DNA from: an uncultured Flavobacteriales bacterium
Lineage (GTDB): Bacteria; Bacteroidota; Bacteroidia; Flavobacteriales; UBA7430
Length of the DNA: 30,352 nt
Assembly: GCA_913041775.1 (NCBI GenBank)
Contig: CAJWJW010000003.1
Coordinates: 1-30,352 of the forward strand
Reading direction: 5' to 3'
Below the pieces are notes generated by a model. That model saw only the letters and a program-made list of their open reading frames with translations, had not been told where the DNA came from and did not search any database. Made by a program: the position numbers and the translations under genes. Of this stretch, positions 14,849-23,058 are shown piece after piece; within the stretch, counting starts at the first letter, position 1; each line of letters starts with the position of its first letter.

Positions 14849-16156
14849 ATGGGGAATTTAGTTGCCATAGTAGGTCGTCCTAATGTTGGGAAGTCTACGC
14901 TATTTAATCGCTTTACGCAAAGACGTCAAGCAATTGTAGACTCTGTAAGTGGAGTTACAAGAGACCGTCATTACGGAACTTCAGATTGGAACGGTAGAGA
15001 TTTTACTGTTATTGATACTGGAGGCTATATTACAGGCTCTGAAGATGTTTTTGAAGGTGAAATTCGCAAGCAAGTAAAAATTGCTATTGAAGAAGCTAGT
15101 CAGATAATTTTCGTAGTGGATGTTGAAACGGGTACTACAGATTTAGATATGGATGTAGCTCGAATTCTACACAGAACAGATAAGCCTGTTTTTGTGGTTG
15201 TAAACAAAGTAGACAACGCCATGAGAATGGATGCTGCTATGGAGTTTTACAATTTAGGACTTGGAGAATATTATCCTTTATCGTCTATTAATGGTAGTGG
15301 TACAGGTGAACTTCTTGATGATTTAGTCGCTTCTTTTGAGAAAGAAGACGAAGTAGATGAGAATGACTTACCAAAATTTGCTATTGTTGGTCGTCCAAAT
15401 GCTGGGAAATCTTCTTTAGTAAATGCCTTAATGGGGCAAAACAAAAATATTGTTACCGACATCGCAGGAACAACTCGTGACTCTATTGATACACATTACA
15501 ACCAGTTCGGGAATGAATTTACTTTAGTAGATACTGCCGGATTGAGAAAGAAGGCTAAAGTTCACGAAAACTTAGAATTTTACTCAGTAATGAGAACCAT
15601 ACGTGCTATTGAACATAGTGATGTATGTATTGTTATGGTAGACGCAACGATTGGTTTCGATGCACAGGATTTAAACATTTTTCATCTAGCCGAAAAAAAC
15701 AACAAAGGAATTGTTGTACTGGTTAACAAATGGGACTTAGTTGAAAACAAAGAAACTATGACCATAGAGCATTATCGCAAAATGATTTATGCGAAGACTG
15801 CTCCTTTTACCGATTACCCAATTATCTTTATATCTGCGACTACAAAACAACGTATTTTCAAAGCGGTAGAAATGGCGGTAGAAGTATATGCAAGAAAGAA
15901 TACTAAAATTTCTACTTCCGAATTAAACAATAAGTTCCTACCGATTACAGAATCTACACCGCCACCATCTTATAAAGGGAAGTATGTGAGAATTAAATAC
16001 ATCACACAGATTCCTACCATGGTGCCATCGTTTGCATTTTTCTGTAATTTACCTCAATATGTAAAAGATCCTTACAAAAGGTTTATTGAAAACAAAATGA
16101 GAGATATGTACGATTTACATGGAGTTCCAATTAGAATATACTTCAGAAAGAAATAA
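14849..16156 (+). CDS. der: GTPase Der (EngA), 50S assembly
   Basis: 435 aa with the unique tandem G-domain layout of Der. G domain 1 starts at GRPNVGKST (about 9-17) with DTGG and NKVD. G domain 2 starts at GRPNAGKSS (about 178-187) with DTAG and NKWDLV. A C-terminal KH-like domain (about 355-435) ends with the basic GVPIRIYFRKK tail. Der binds 23S rRNA and is needed to mature the large subunit. It is cotranscribed with era and ends in a strong terminator. Length matches the family. Confidence 0.97.
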   Translation: MGNLVAIVGRPNVGKSTLFNRFTQRRQAIVDSVSGVTRDRHYGTSDWNGRDFTVIDTGGYITGSEDVFEGEIRKQVKIAIEEASQIIFVVDVETGTTDLDMDVARILHRTDKPVFVVVNKVDNAMRMDAAMEFYNLGLGEYYPLSSINGSGTGELLDDLVASFEKEDEVDENDLPKFAIVGRPNAGKSSLVNALMGQNKNIVTDIAGTTRDSIDTHYNQFGNEFTLVDTAGLRKKAKVHENLEFYSVMRTIRAIEHSDVCIVMVDATIGFDAQDLNIFHLAEKNNKGIVVLVNKWDLVENKETMTIEHYRKMIYAKTAPFTDYPIIFISATTKQRIFKAVEMAVEVYARKNTKISTSELNNKFLPITESTPPPSYKGKYVRIKYITQIPTMVPSFAFFCNLPQYVKDPYKRFIENKMRDMYDLHGVPIRIYFRKK

Positions 16157-16157
16157 G

Positions 16158-16184
16158 AAAAGCGGCGGAAGCCGCTTTTTTTTT
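16158..16184 (+). terminator. Intrinsic terminator of era-der
   Basis: The stem AAAAGCGGC/GCCGCTTTT closes a GGAA tetraloop and is followed by a T-run through 16184. It begins one base after the der stop codon. Transcription of the methyltransferase region therefore needs a new promoter. Confidence 0.85.
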
Positions 16185-16194
16185 GGAACGTACA

Positions 16195-16225
16195 TTTTGA
16201 AATCAAAAAATATTCTTTACATTTA
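16195..16225 (+). promoter_or_regulatory. Promoter of the leader ORF/methyltransferase unit
   Basis: TTTTG (16195-16199), 18 nt, then TACATTTA (16218-16225), one mismatch from TAnnTTTG (final A for G). Spacing is within the Bacteroidota range. The element ends 5 nt before the ATG of the leader ORF, the same near-leaderless geometry as rbfA and era in this window. Confidence 0.4.
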
Positions 16226-16230
16226 ACAAT

Positions 16231-16272
16231 ATGAATAAACAAAAAAATACAAATTACTGTTGTCCTTCCTAA
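16231..16272 (+). CDS. Candidate leader peptide, 13 aa ending Tyr-Cys-Cys-Pro-Ser
   Basis: An ATG-started 13-codon ORF reading MNKQKNTNYCCPS then TAA. It follows the promoter by 5 nt. Two adjacent TGT (Cys) codons at 16258-16263 stand out; cysteine is rare in proteins of this genome. The Pro-Ser codons CCT TCC (16264-16269) repeat the CCTTCC core of the downstream terminator's 5' arm. It lies upstream of an intrinsic terminator and then a methyltransferase gene. By analogy with amino-acid attenuation leaders it could sense Cys-tRNA charging or ribosome progress. No comparative data were available, so the ORF may be incidental. A short RiPP-like precursor is a more remote alternative. Confidence 0.45.
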   Translation: MNKQKNTNYCCPS

Positions 16273-16305
16273 TCAGGCGGGCCTTGTCTATATATCTACT
16301 AATTC

Positions 16306-16338
16306 AAAGCCTTCCATAAAATATGGAAGGCTTTTTTT
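16306..16338 (+). terminator. Terminator-like hairpin before the methyltransferase (attenuator candidate)
   Basis: AAAGCCTTCCATA (16306-16318) pairs perfectly with TATGGAAGGCTTT (16322-16334), followed by a T7 run (16332-16338). It lies between the leader ORF and the methyltransferase ATG at 16351, with no other gene to terminate, because era-der already ends at its own terminator. Two leader segments, CCTTCC (16264-16269) and GGGCCTT (16279-16285, with two G:U pairs), could pair with the 3' arm and block the hairpin. Confidence 0.7.
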
Positions 16339-16350
16339 ATTTAAAAAACT

Positions 16351-17955
16351 ATGAATATTCAACTATCAAAACTAGAACGCGATTCGATCCGAAAAAAAAT
16401 ATTCCTACATCTTGATGGATGGGTACTTATACCAACAATCTGCGTTTTAAAAAAACTACAAATCATAGACTTATTTTTAACAAAGAATACTTGGAGCTTA
16501 GAAGAGTTAAACAAAAAGGTGAAAACAAACGAAGGTTACTTAAATGTAGCACTGAGAATTTTAGCATCACAGGGTTTCATAAATCGAACGGTAAACAACA
16601 GTACGGAAGTAATTAAATTAGAGTTACTACCGGAAGGAAGGGAGGCTTTTTTACTAATAGACGACTACCAACTATTTTACGATTTACAGAAAAACTTCCA
16701 TGTACGACCACGAAATATTGTTTCAGGAATAAATAACATGTCCGAACTTAAAGAAGCGTGGGAACATTTGAAAATATTTAATTCGCAAAGTAATAACAGT
16801 ATTACAAAACGAATGTATGTACATATGGAAGGTGTTCTACTAGGACCTACGATGGTAGCACTTGGACTAAATAACAAATTAAATTCGCTAAGCATAGATC
16901 AGAAACTAACTGCTGAACTATTAGCAATACCGCATGATGTGTTTAAATGGTTCCTAGAAATATTAAACACCTGTAATTTTATAACCTATACTAAAGAGGG
17001 GCCAAAATTAAATGCAACTGGATTATATTACACAAAACGTGCTAGTGCTTATGGTGTAACAGTTTCTTACTTACCCACCTTTGCTAACTTAGAAACTATA
17101 TTTACTGGCGATGTAAACAAATTCAGAGAAAATGATTCGGAAGGGCACGAAAAACACGTATACAGATACATGAATGTATGGGGAAGTGGCGGAGCACACA
17201 AAACATACTTCAAGAAAGTAGATGAAATTATTGTGGAACTCTTTAATAAACCAATAGAGGAGCAACCCAAAGGGATTATAGATGTAGGTTGTGGCGATGG
17301 CACCTTTATAGAACATGTTTTCGATGTGATTTACAACAAGACAAAACGAGGAGAATTACTAGAGAAACATCCACTATTTATTATAGGCGTAGATTACAAC
17401 AAAAAAGCACGAATTGCTACCAGAAGAACTTTGGCAGAGGCAGACATTTGGGCAGAAGTAGAATTTGGTGACATAAGCGATCCTAAATCACTTGCAGAGA
17501 TGTTGCAAACGAAACATCAAATTGACTTAGGTGAATTATTAAATACTAGAACTTTTTTAGACCATAACAGAATTTACACCAAGCCAGATAAAACGATATT
17601 ACATTCTAATTCGGATGGCGCTTTTGCATATCGTGGAAGAAGAATACCAAATAACGAGTTGTTTCAAAATTTAAGTAACCATTTAAAGTCCTGGACTCCA
17701 TATCTAAAAAAATATGGATTATTAATCGTAGAGCTACATTCTATACCAACCGGTATAGCATCGAAAAATATTGGCACAAGTCTAAGTACTCCATACGATG
17801 CTACACATGGCTATACAGATCAATATATTATCGAATTGGAATGTTTTTTAAACGCAGCTAAACATGCTGGACTACAACCAATAACTAAGTATACTTCCAA
17901 TTTCCCAGATAGAGAAAAAGCCACAGTAAGCATACACTTACTCAAGGCAAATTAA
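16351..17955 (+). CDS. Large SAM-dependent methyltransferase with duplicated N-terminal lobe (AprA-like)
   Basis: A 534-aa cytosolic protein. Residues about 13-95 and 151-235 look like copies of one winged-helix-type unit: IRKKIFLHLDGWVLIPT compares with ITKRMYVHMEGVLLGPT at a shift of 138 residues. A class I SAM-binding core follows: motif I IIDVGCGDGTFIE (about 309-321), an acidic strand-2 end in IIGVDYN, and EFGDIS. A conserved-looking block LNTRTFLDHNRIY (about 397-409) with His405 follows. From memory this combination resembles the stand-alone relatives of the AprA/polyketide C-methyltransferase group, some of which use a mononuclear metal. The substrate is unknown and no polyketide synthase gene is in the window. 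It sits alone behind a leader ORF and terminator hairpin, and starts at the ATG 12 nt after the T-run. Confidence 0.75.
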   Translation: MNIQLSKLERDSIRKKIFLHLDGWVLIPTICVLKKLQIIDLFLTKNTWSLEELNKKVKTNEGYLNVALRILASQGFINRTVNNSTEVIKLELLPEGREAFLLIDDYQLFYDLQKNFHVRPRNIVSGINNMSELKEAWEHLKIFNSQSNNSITKRMYVHMEGVLLGPTMVALGLNNKLNSLSIDQKLTAELLAIPHDVFKWFLEILNTCNFITYTKEGPKLNATGLYYTKRASAYGVTVSYLPTFANLETIFTGDVNKFRENDSEGHEKHVYRYMNVWGSGGAHKTYFKKVDEIIVELFNKPIEEQPKGIIDVGCGDGTFIEHVFDVIYNKTKRGELLEKHPLFIIGVDYNKKARIATRRTLAEADIWAEVEFGDISDPKSLAEMLQTKHQIDLGELLNTRTFLDHNRIYTKPDKTILHSNSDGAFAYRGRRIPNNELFQNLSNHLKSWTPYLKKYGLLIVELHSIPTGIASKNIGTSLSTPYDATHGYTDQYIIELECFLNAAKHAGLQPITKYTSNFPDREKATVSIHLLKAN

Positions 17956-18017
17956 GGTCGTTACTGTGGTATGATTTTTGCTATAAAGTTAGCTTTAAAA
18001 CTAGAAACCCCCTACAA

Positions 18018-19985
18018 ATGAAAAGCCTACTTACTATTATTTTCGCAATTTCGTTTTCCTTATTTTCAAAAGCACAATGTGATTTCCCTGCACCTTTCAA
18101 CGGGAATACAGGAGCCAATATGACAGTAATGCTTACCCCTCTATTTGTAAGTTCATTAAATATAACAGAAGAGAACGCCTATATAGTGGCCATTAGCGCT
18201 AACGGATTGGTGATAGGTTCTACCAACTTAGTTGGCTTAAGTCAAACTTCAATAGCCGTTTGGGGAGATGATTCATCTACAAATAATGTTGATGGTGCAC
18301 TAGGAGGTGAAGTTATTACATTTCAATTAGTAAATGGATCAGATATATATGATGTTGAAATGCCTAACACTACATCTTATACAACGAATTCAATGATGGC
18401 CCAAATAACTGCTGCTGTAGTAACTCCTAATTGTATTTCTGGATGTACTTCTGAATGGGCAGAAAACTTTAATGAACTTGCAACTACTGATAATGGAACT
18501 TGTTATTTAAATGGGTGTACAGATATAGATGACTGTAATTACACTGAGAATGCGACCATAGATAATGGATCTTGTACTGGTAAACCAGGATGTACAGACA
18601 ATTCCTTTACTGAGTTTTACCACCAAGGTTATACTCCAGGTTGTGATGATGGCTCTTGTTCAACAACAATCTCAGACTTAGGAATAAATAGCTCATATTT
18701 TGTGAGCCCGACTAATACGGGTGCAAATATGACTTTAGGTTTTAATTTGAGTAACAACTTAGGATTGGAAGGAAGTACAGTAGCAGCCTTTTTTGATCTA
18801 AATAATGATGGTACGACTTCTGAATGTGTAGGTTTAACATTAATCCAAAATGGATTCTTCACTATGGCTTTATGGGGGAATGATTCCTCAACTGACGAAA
18901 TTGATGGTTTACAAGCAGGAGATAATGATCTTATTTTTGCAGTAATAAATTCAGAAGGAGATGTAATGGCCTTTAATGCTAATCCATTGTTCTCTGGTTA
19001 TGCTACAAATGGATCTTTTGTAATTACAGAAATAGATCTAAACGTAACTATATATGGATGTATGGATGTAAACTACTGTAACTATAATGAAGCAGCTGAA
19101 GAAGATGATGGTTCGTGTTTAGGAACTCCAGGTTGTACGAATGATCATTTTGTGGAATTTGACACAAATGCTTCATGTAATTTAGAAGGTTCGTGTAGTA
19201 TAACATGGCAAAGTGCATATTTAGAAGAAGTAGAATACAGTACGAACCTTCAATCAGATCTTGTTACTACGATGGAGACAGCTGACTTAGCTGCACTAGA
19301 AGCACAAGCAGAATTAGATTTAACAATTGCTCAAGCAACGCAAGCATCTCTAGAAGCTAACGATGTACTTTCTGCTACGATAGCAACAGCTGACTTAGCT
19401 GCACAAGAAGCGCAGATAGAATTAGATTTAACAATTGCTCAGGCAACACAAGCATCTATTGATGCCAGCTCATTACTGTCGGTTACAATTGCTGACTTTA
19501 ACGCATCAGAAGACCAATATCTAGCTCAGATAGCAGAATTAGAAAGCCCTATAGTAATTGATATTATAAATGGATGGAATAACATTGGCTATACAAGGAA
19601 AGTAAGCCAAGATGTGATAGCTACATTAGAAGCCATTTCTACACACATTTTAATTGTTAAAAACAACGATGCCGAAGTTTACTGGCCTGAGTTCGGTTTT
19701 AACGGAATCGGTGATTTTATTCCTGGTCAAGGATATCAGGTAAAAACAAATCAAATGATTGCGGACTATTTCTTCCCGGATACACAAGGTTTGAGAATAG
19801 AGGTTTCTACTTCTATCCCTCAATGGGTAATCGACCTCCCTGCAGACATACATCCAAACGATATTAGAACCTTGGTAAAGGTTGTAAATATGTTAGGGCA
19901 AGAAGTAAACCCCGACTATAGTTTAAAAGGAACTACCCTCATCTACTTATACAATGATGCTAGTGTAGAAAAAAGAATAAAGTAA
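18018..19985 (+). CDS. Secreted modular protein with GCTD repeats, coiled coil and type IX-like tail
   Basis: 655 aa. A signal peptide covers 1-19 (cut near KAQC). Two copies of a TGANMT...WGDDSST.. beta module (about 30-135 and 234-340) follow. About five Cys-paired 'GCTDxxxxNYNExAxxDDGSC' units lie between and after them, probably Ca-binding or disulfide loops. Residues about 395-500 form an Ala/Leu/Gln-rich helical stretch with a 36-residue repeat (TADLAALEAQAELDLTIAQA), likely a coiled coil. A GWNNIGY...LIVKNND...GFNGIGDF.PGQGYQVKT module (about 514-580) also occurs twice in the protein at 11611. The last 45 residues, VKVVNMLGQEV...LIYLYNDASVEKRIK, match the sorting-tail type ending in a Lys-rich strand. 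The protein is therefore a probable type IX cargo at the cell surface; adhesion is a guess. Confidence 0.8.
   Translation: MKSLLTIIFAISFSLFSKAQCDFPAPFNGNTGANMTVMLTPLFVSSLNITEENAYIVAISANGLVIGSTNLVGLSQTSIAVWGDDSSTNNVDGALGGEVITFQLVNGSDIYDVEMPNTTSYTTNSMMAQITAAVVTPNCISGCTSEWAENFNELATTDNGTCYLNGCTDIDDCNYTENATIDNGSCTGKPGCTDNSFTEFYHQGYTPGCDDGSCSTTISDLGINSSYFVSPTNTGANMTLGFNLSNNLGLEGSTVAAFFDLNNDGTTSECVGLTLIQNGFFTMALWGNDSSTDEIDGLQAGDNDLIFAVINSEGDVMAFNANPLFSGYATNGSFVITEIDLNVTIYGCMDVNYCNYNEAAEEDDGSCLGTPGCTNDHFVEFDTNASCNLEGSCSITWQSAYLEEVEYSTNLQSDLVTTMETADLAALEAQAELDLTIAQATQASLEANDVLSATIATADLAAQEAQIELDLTIAQATQASIDASSLLSVTIADFNASEDQYLAQIAELESPIVIDIINGWNNIGYTRKVSQDVIATLEAISTHILIVKNNDAEVYWPEFGFNGIGDFIPGQGYQVKTNQMIADYFFPDTQGLRIEVSTSIPQWVIDLPADIHPNDIRTLVKVVNMLGQEVNPDYSLKGTTLIYLYNDASVEKRIK
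19278..19493 (+). repeat. Two tandem 108-bp repeats encoding a coiled coil
   Basis: Copy 1 starts at 19278 and copy 2 at 19386, both opening ACAGCTGACTTAGCTGCA and sharing a GAATTAGATTTAACAATTGC core; each encodes 36 residues. A third, decayed copy begins near 19485 (GCTGAC recurs at 19491, 102 bp on). Period and high nucleotide identity suggest recent in-frame duplication. Confidence 0.8.
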
Positions 19986-20013
19986 AAAAAAAGCGCCAAA
20001 TGGTGCTTTTTTT
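19986..20013 (+). terminator. Intrinsic terminator after the modular secreted protein
   Basis: AAAAAAAGCGCC (19986-19997) pairs with GGTGCTTTTTTT (20002-20013) through one G:U, with an AAAT loop. It begins directly after the stop codon and also lies just beyond the ABC-F stop on the other strand, where the A-run would serve as U-tract but with one A:C mismatch. Confidence 0.75.
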
Positions 20014-20020
20014 CCATAGT

Positions 20021-21955
20021 TTAGGGACGCTTAGCCAGCAGTTTTTCCAACTGCTCCTCTAGTGCTCCCCAATTCTCCATATGTCTTTCTAATGAATCTT
20101 TGGACGATTGGTAGTTCTTAAAAAAAGTCTCGTCAGCAAGTAACGATGAACTCTTAATAGGGTCAGACAAATCTTTATCATTGGACTCTATAGTCGCTTC
20201 TAAATCAGAAATCTGACCTTCTACCTTAGACAATTGATTGGATACTTTCTTTATATCCTTATCTAATGCTTTCCGCTCTGATTTCCCTAGCGGTTCAGCT
20301 ACAGGGTTTACAATAACCTTAGTTCGTTTCTCTAGTTCACGCATGGATTCGATTTTTCGTAAACCGAGGTAATCATTAATATCGCCAATATGAGTTTTGA
20401 TGAATCCATCTCTAAACTCAACTACCTTATTGGTTAATCCAGCTAAGAAATCTCTATCGTGTGAAACTATGATTAAAGTGCCTTTATAAGCTCGTAAGGC
20501 AGCTTTTAGCACTTCCTTAGAACTAATATCCAAATGATTTGTAGGCTCATCTAGAACCAACAAATTAGAGCTTTGCAAAAGCATTTTACATAAAGCCAAT
20601 CTAGATCGCTCTCCACCAGACAATACGCTAACTTTTTTGTCTACATCTTCACCAGAAAATAAAAACGAACCTAACATATCTCGTGAGCGATGACGCAGTG
20701 CATCATCAGCAACATCTTCAATAACACTTAAAACAGTTTTAGTAGAATCTAATAGTTCAGCCTGATTTTGAGCAAAATAACTGAGATCTACGTTATATCC
20801 TTCTTTAATAGTACCTGAAAAATCGGTGTGTCCTATAATACATTTCAATAAAGTAGTTTTACCTTGACCATTTTGACCAACAAAAGCTAATTGATCACCC
20901 CGAGCAATTTCCATGTCTAAATTAGAGATAATCTCCTTGTCGTCGTAGGCTTTAGACAAGGCTTGAATTTCTAAGACTACTTTTCCTGAAGGTTTAGACA
21001 TCGGAAAAGAAAAATTCATTTTTTTAACTGAATTATTATCTACTTCTATCCTATCCATTTTGTCGAGTTTCTTAATTAAACTCTGTGCAAAAGAAGCTTT
21101 ACTGGCCTTATAACGGAACTTATCTATAAGATCCTCTGTTCTCTTAATTTCTTTCTCTTGATTTTTTTGTACTGACAATTGTTGCTCAATACGCTCTGCT
21201 CTTAAAAATAAATACCTTGTATAAGGAGCTTTATAATCATACACTTTAGCATTAGCTATTTCAATTGTTCTATTGGTAACCTGATCTAAAAAGGCTCTAT
21301 CGTGTGATACTAATAAAACGGCTCCGCTATACGACTTTAAAAAATTCTCCAACCAAACTATAGATTCAATATCTAAGTGATTGGTAGGTTCATCGAGTAG
21401 CAAAAGATCGGGATTTCCCAACAGAACTTTAGCAAGCTCTATACGCATACGCCAACCTCCACTAAACGTTTCGGTATTATTCTGAAAGTCTTCAGATTTA
21501 AATCCCAAACCAAAAAGGACCTTTTCTATATTCGAATGATAGGTATAACCACCTATAAGATTAAGTTCGTGTTCAAACTCTGTTGACTTATTGATTAGAT
21601 CTAAATACGAATCGGATTCATAATCAGTTCTAGAAACGATTTGGTCTTGAATGAAAAGAAGTTCCTTTTGTATAAATTTAATTCTAGGAAAGGCTTTTTC
21701 AGATTCTTCTAAAACTGTACATCCAGACTCAAAGTCGATATCTTGAGAAAGGTATCCTATAATCTTTTCTTTATGAAGACTTACAGAACCACTAGTAAAA
21801 CCAGATTGGGAGAAGATGATTTTAAGAAGAGTCGATTTTCCAGCACCATTCTTTCCGACTAAACCAATTCGGTCACCTTTGTTAACCAAGAAATTAAGGT
21901 CATCGAATAAAACTTCGCCTCCAAATTGAACGCCTATATTTTGTAATGTTAACAT
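20021..21955 (-). CDS. ABC-F family ATPase (ribosome-associated, YheS/Uup-like)
   Basis: 644 aa, two ABC domains in one chain and no membrane segment. Domain 1 has Walker A GKNGAGKST, signature FSGGWRMR and LLLLDEPTNHLD. Domain 2 has GQNGQGKTT, signature LSGGERSR and LVLDEPTNHLD. Both have SHDR(A/D)FL H-loops. The linker (about 245-320) is helical, and the C-terminal about 90 residues form a charged coiled coil. ABC-F proteins bind the ribosomal E site and adjust the peptidyl-transferase centre. Here a housekeeping translation factor is likelier than antibiotic protection, because no resistance gene is nearby. Its start overlaps the FAD oxidoreductase stop by 7 bp. Confidence 0.92.
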   Translation of the reverse strand: MLTLQNIGVQFGGEVLFDDLNFLVNKGDRIGLVGKNGAGKSTLLKIIFSQSGFTSGSVSLHKEKIIGYLSQDIDFESGCTVLEESEKAFPRIKFIQKELLFIQDQIVSRTDYESDSYLDLINKSTEFEHELNLIGGYTYHSNIEKVLFGLGFKSEDFQNNTETFSGGWRMRIELAKVLLGNPDLLLLDEPTNHLDIESIVWLENFLKSYSGAVLLVSHDRAFLDQVTNRTIEIANAKVYDYKAPYTRYLFLRAERIEQQLSVQKNQEKEIKRTEDLIDKFRYKASKASFAQSLIKKLDKMDRIEVDNNSVKKMNFSFPMSKPSGKVVLEIQALSKAYDDKEIISNLDMEIARGDQLAFVGQNGQGKTTLLKCIIGHTDFSGTIKEGYNVDLSYFAQNQAELLDSTKTVLSVIEDVADDALRHRSRDMLGSFLFSGEDVDKKVSVLSGGERSRLALCKMLLQSSNLLVLDEPTNHLDISSKEVLKAALRAYKGTLIIVSHDRDFLAGLTNKVVEFRDGFIKTHIGDINDYLGLRKIESMRELEKRTKVIVNPVAEPLGKSERKALDKDIKKVSNQLSKVEGQISDLEATIESNDKDLSDPIKSSSLLADETFFKNYQSSKDSLERHMENWGALEEQLEKLLAKRP

Positions 21956-23010
21956 GGGTAAAGGTCTTGGTATCGGTTAATGTTTACTTCTGTATTTAAA
22001 GAAGTTCCTTGTTCTAAATAACTTGTAAACTCTAATGAAAGTAATGGTGATATAAGTAAGCCGCGCGCACCTAGGCCATTAAACACAAACAAGCTTTTGT
22101 GCACAGGGTGTTGACCAATTAAAGCTCTGCGATCTTTAACTGTAGGGCGTAATCCTACTTCGTGATTAATGAGTTCTACAGGCAAATTTACAAAGCTAGA
22201 TAATCTAGCAAGTAAGTCTGATTTTGCATTTTCTGTACATAATTCATCTTTCTCATCCCAATTAAAGGTAGTGCCAACTTTATACAAATCACCGCCTAAG
22301 GGTAATATAGAAACACTACTTTTTAAATGCTCTTTAAGATTTAAACCTTTTATACGGACTGTTAAAAGCTCTCCCTTTGTACGCATTAATGGGAGGTAAT
22401 TAAATAGTGGATTTAAACTTAGTCTATGACCCTCACAGAAGATTATTTTTGAAGCTGTGAAAGACTTATAAGTCACCGAATCGTTGGTATAAGAGAGGCT
22501 AGAAAAATCAAAATCTTGGTCGATCAAAGAGTTTTCAAGTAAAAGATGCGCTCTAAATGCAGCAATCATAGTTCCTAGACGTACACGACCAGAGTGATTT
22601 ACTTCACCATAACCAAAAATAGCATCTATAAATTGATTTGTATTGGGAATAAATGAAGGATTCATAAAAGCAGCTAAAGACTTTTTTTCTGACTTTTCCA
22701 TCCATAGATTCTGTTCTTGGACAGATTTAAACAACCTATGTAGCTTTATTGGCTCATGTATAGTAAGCTTAAATTTTTCCTCAAATTCTCGAATAAAAGT
22801 ATAAAGAGGATCTAATTGTTTCTCGACCATCCAACAAGGCGTAAACCTCTTTAAAACCATCGGATTATAAGCGCCAGGAGCAATCTTAGACGAAGTTAGC
22901 TCTCTATGCTTGTCAATTACCAATACAGTCTTACCAAGCTTTTGTAGTCTGAAAGAAAGCACGGTGCCGGCTAATCCTTGGCCGACAATTATATAATCAA
23001 ATTGCTTCAT
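21949..23010 (-). CDS. FAD-dependent oxidoreductase (DAO/MnmC-like)
   Basis: 353 aa. It opens KQFDYIIVGQGLAGTVLSF, the GxGxxG dinucleotide fold of the D-amino-acid-oxidase superfamily, with DK at the end of strand 2. The C-terminal end contains VGLRPTVKDRRALIGQHP and FNGLGARGLLISPLL, typical of the family's FAD-binding close. The frame extends to an ATG at 23040, but that start lies inside the terminator hairpin of gldN (23014-23037). The ATG at 23008-23010 is therefore chosen; it also matches the family N-terminus. Substrate unknown. It is translationally linked to the ABC-F gene by a 7-bp overlap. Confidence 0.85.
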   Translation of the reverse strand: MKQFDYIIVGQGLAGTVLSFRLQKLGKTVLVIDKHRELTSSKIAPGAYNPMVLKRFTPCWMVEKQLDPLYTFIREFEEKFKLTIHEPIKLHRLFKSVQEQNLWMEKSEKKSLAAFMNPSFIPNTNQFIDAIFGYGEVNHSGRVRLGTMIAAFRAHLLLENSLIDQDFDFSSLSYTNDSVTYKSFTASKIIFCEGHRLSLNPLFNYLPLMRTKGELLTVRIKGLNLKEHLKSSVSILPLGGDLYKVGTTFNWDEKDELCTENAKSDLLARLSSFVNLPVELINHEVGLRPTVKDRRALIGQHPVHKSLFVFNGLGARGLLISPLLSLEFTSYLEQGTSLNTEVNINRYQDLYPC

Positions 23011-23013
23011 AAG

Positions 23014-23037
23014 AAAAAAGCTCCCAAAGGGAGCTTT
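23014..23037 (-). terminator. Intrinsic terminator of the gld operon
   Basis: On the minus strand AAAGCTCCC (complement of 23029-23037) pairs with GGGAGCTTT (complement of 23017-23025) around TTT. The A6 run at 23014-23019 supplies the U-tract. It lies 21 nt after the gldN stop and only 3 nt before the oxidoreductase ATG. Confidence 0.75.
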
Positions 23038-23058
23038 CATATTTTAAGGTAAAGAAAT

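Noticed and set aside
16235..16350. Alternative frame through the leader (ITVVLPNQAGLVY...) as a small protein
   Set aside because: It lacks a start codon after an in-frame TGA, runs through the terminator and ends at the methyltransferase start; the ATG-started Cys-Cys frame fits the promoter better.
17067..17316. Two overlapping antisense frames inside the methyltransferase
   Set aside because: Low-complexity hydrophobic translations with no start signal; the sense gene explains the sequence.
20021..21955. ABC-F gene as an antibiotic-resistance determinant
   Set aside because: No resistance gene context or leader is present; it is overlapped with a metabolic gene and looks like housekeeping ABC-F.
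23011..23040. Ten-residue N-terminal extension of the FAD oxidoreductase from the ATG at 23040
   Set aside because: The extension is the translation of the gldN terminator hairpin; the family N-terminus begins at the ATG at 23010.
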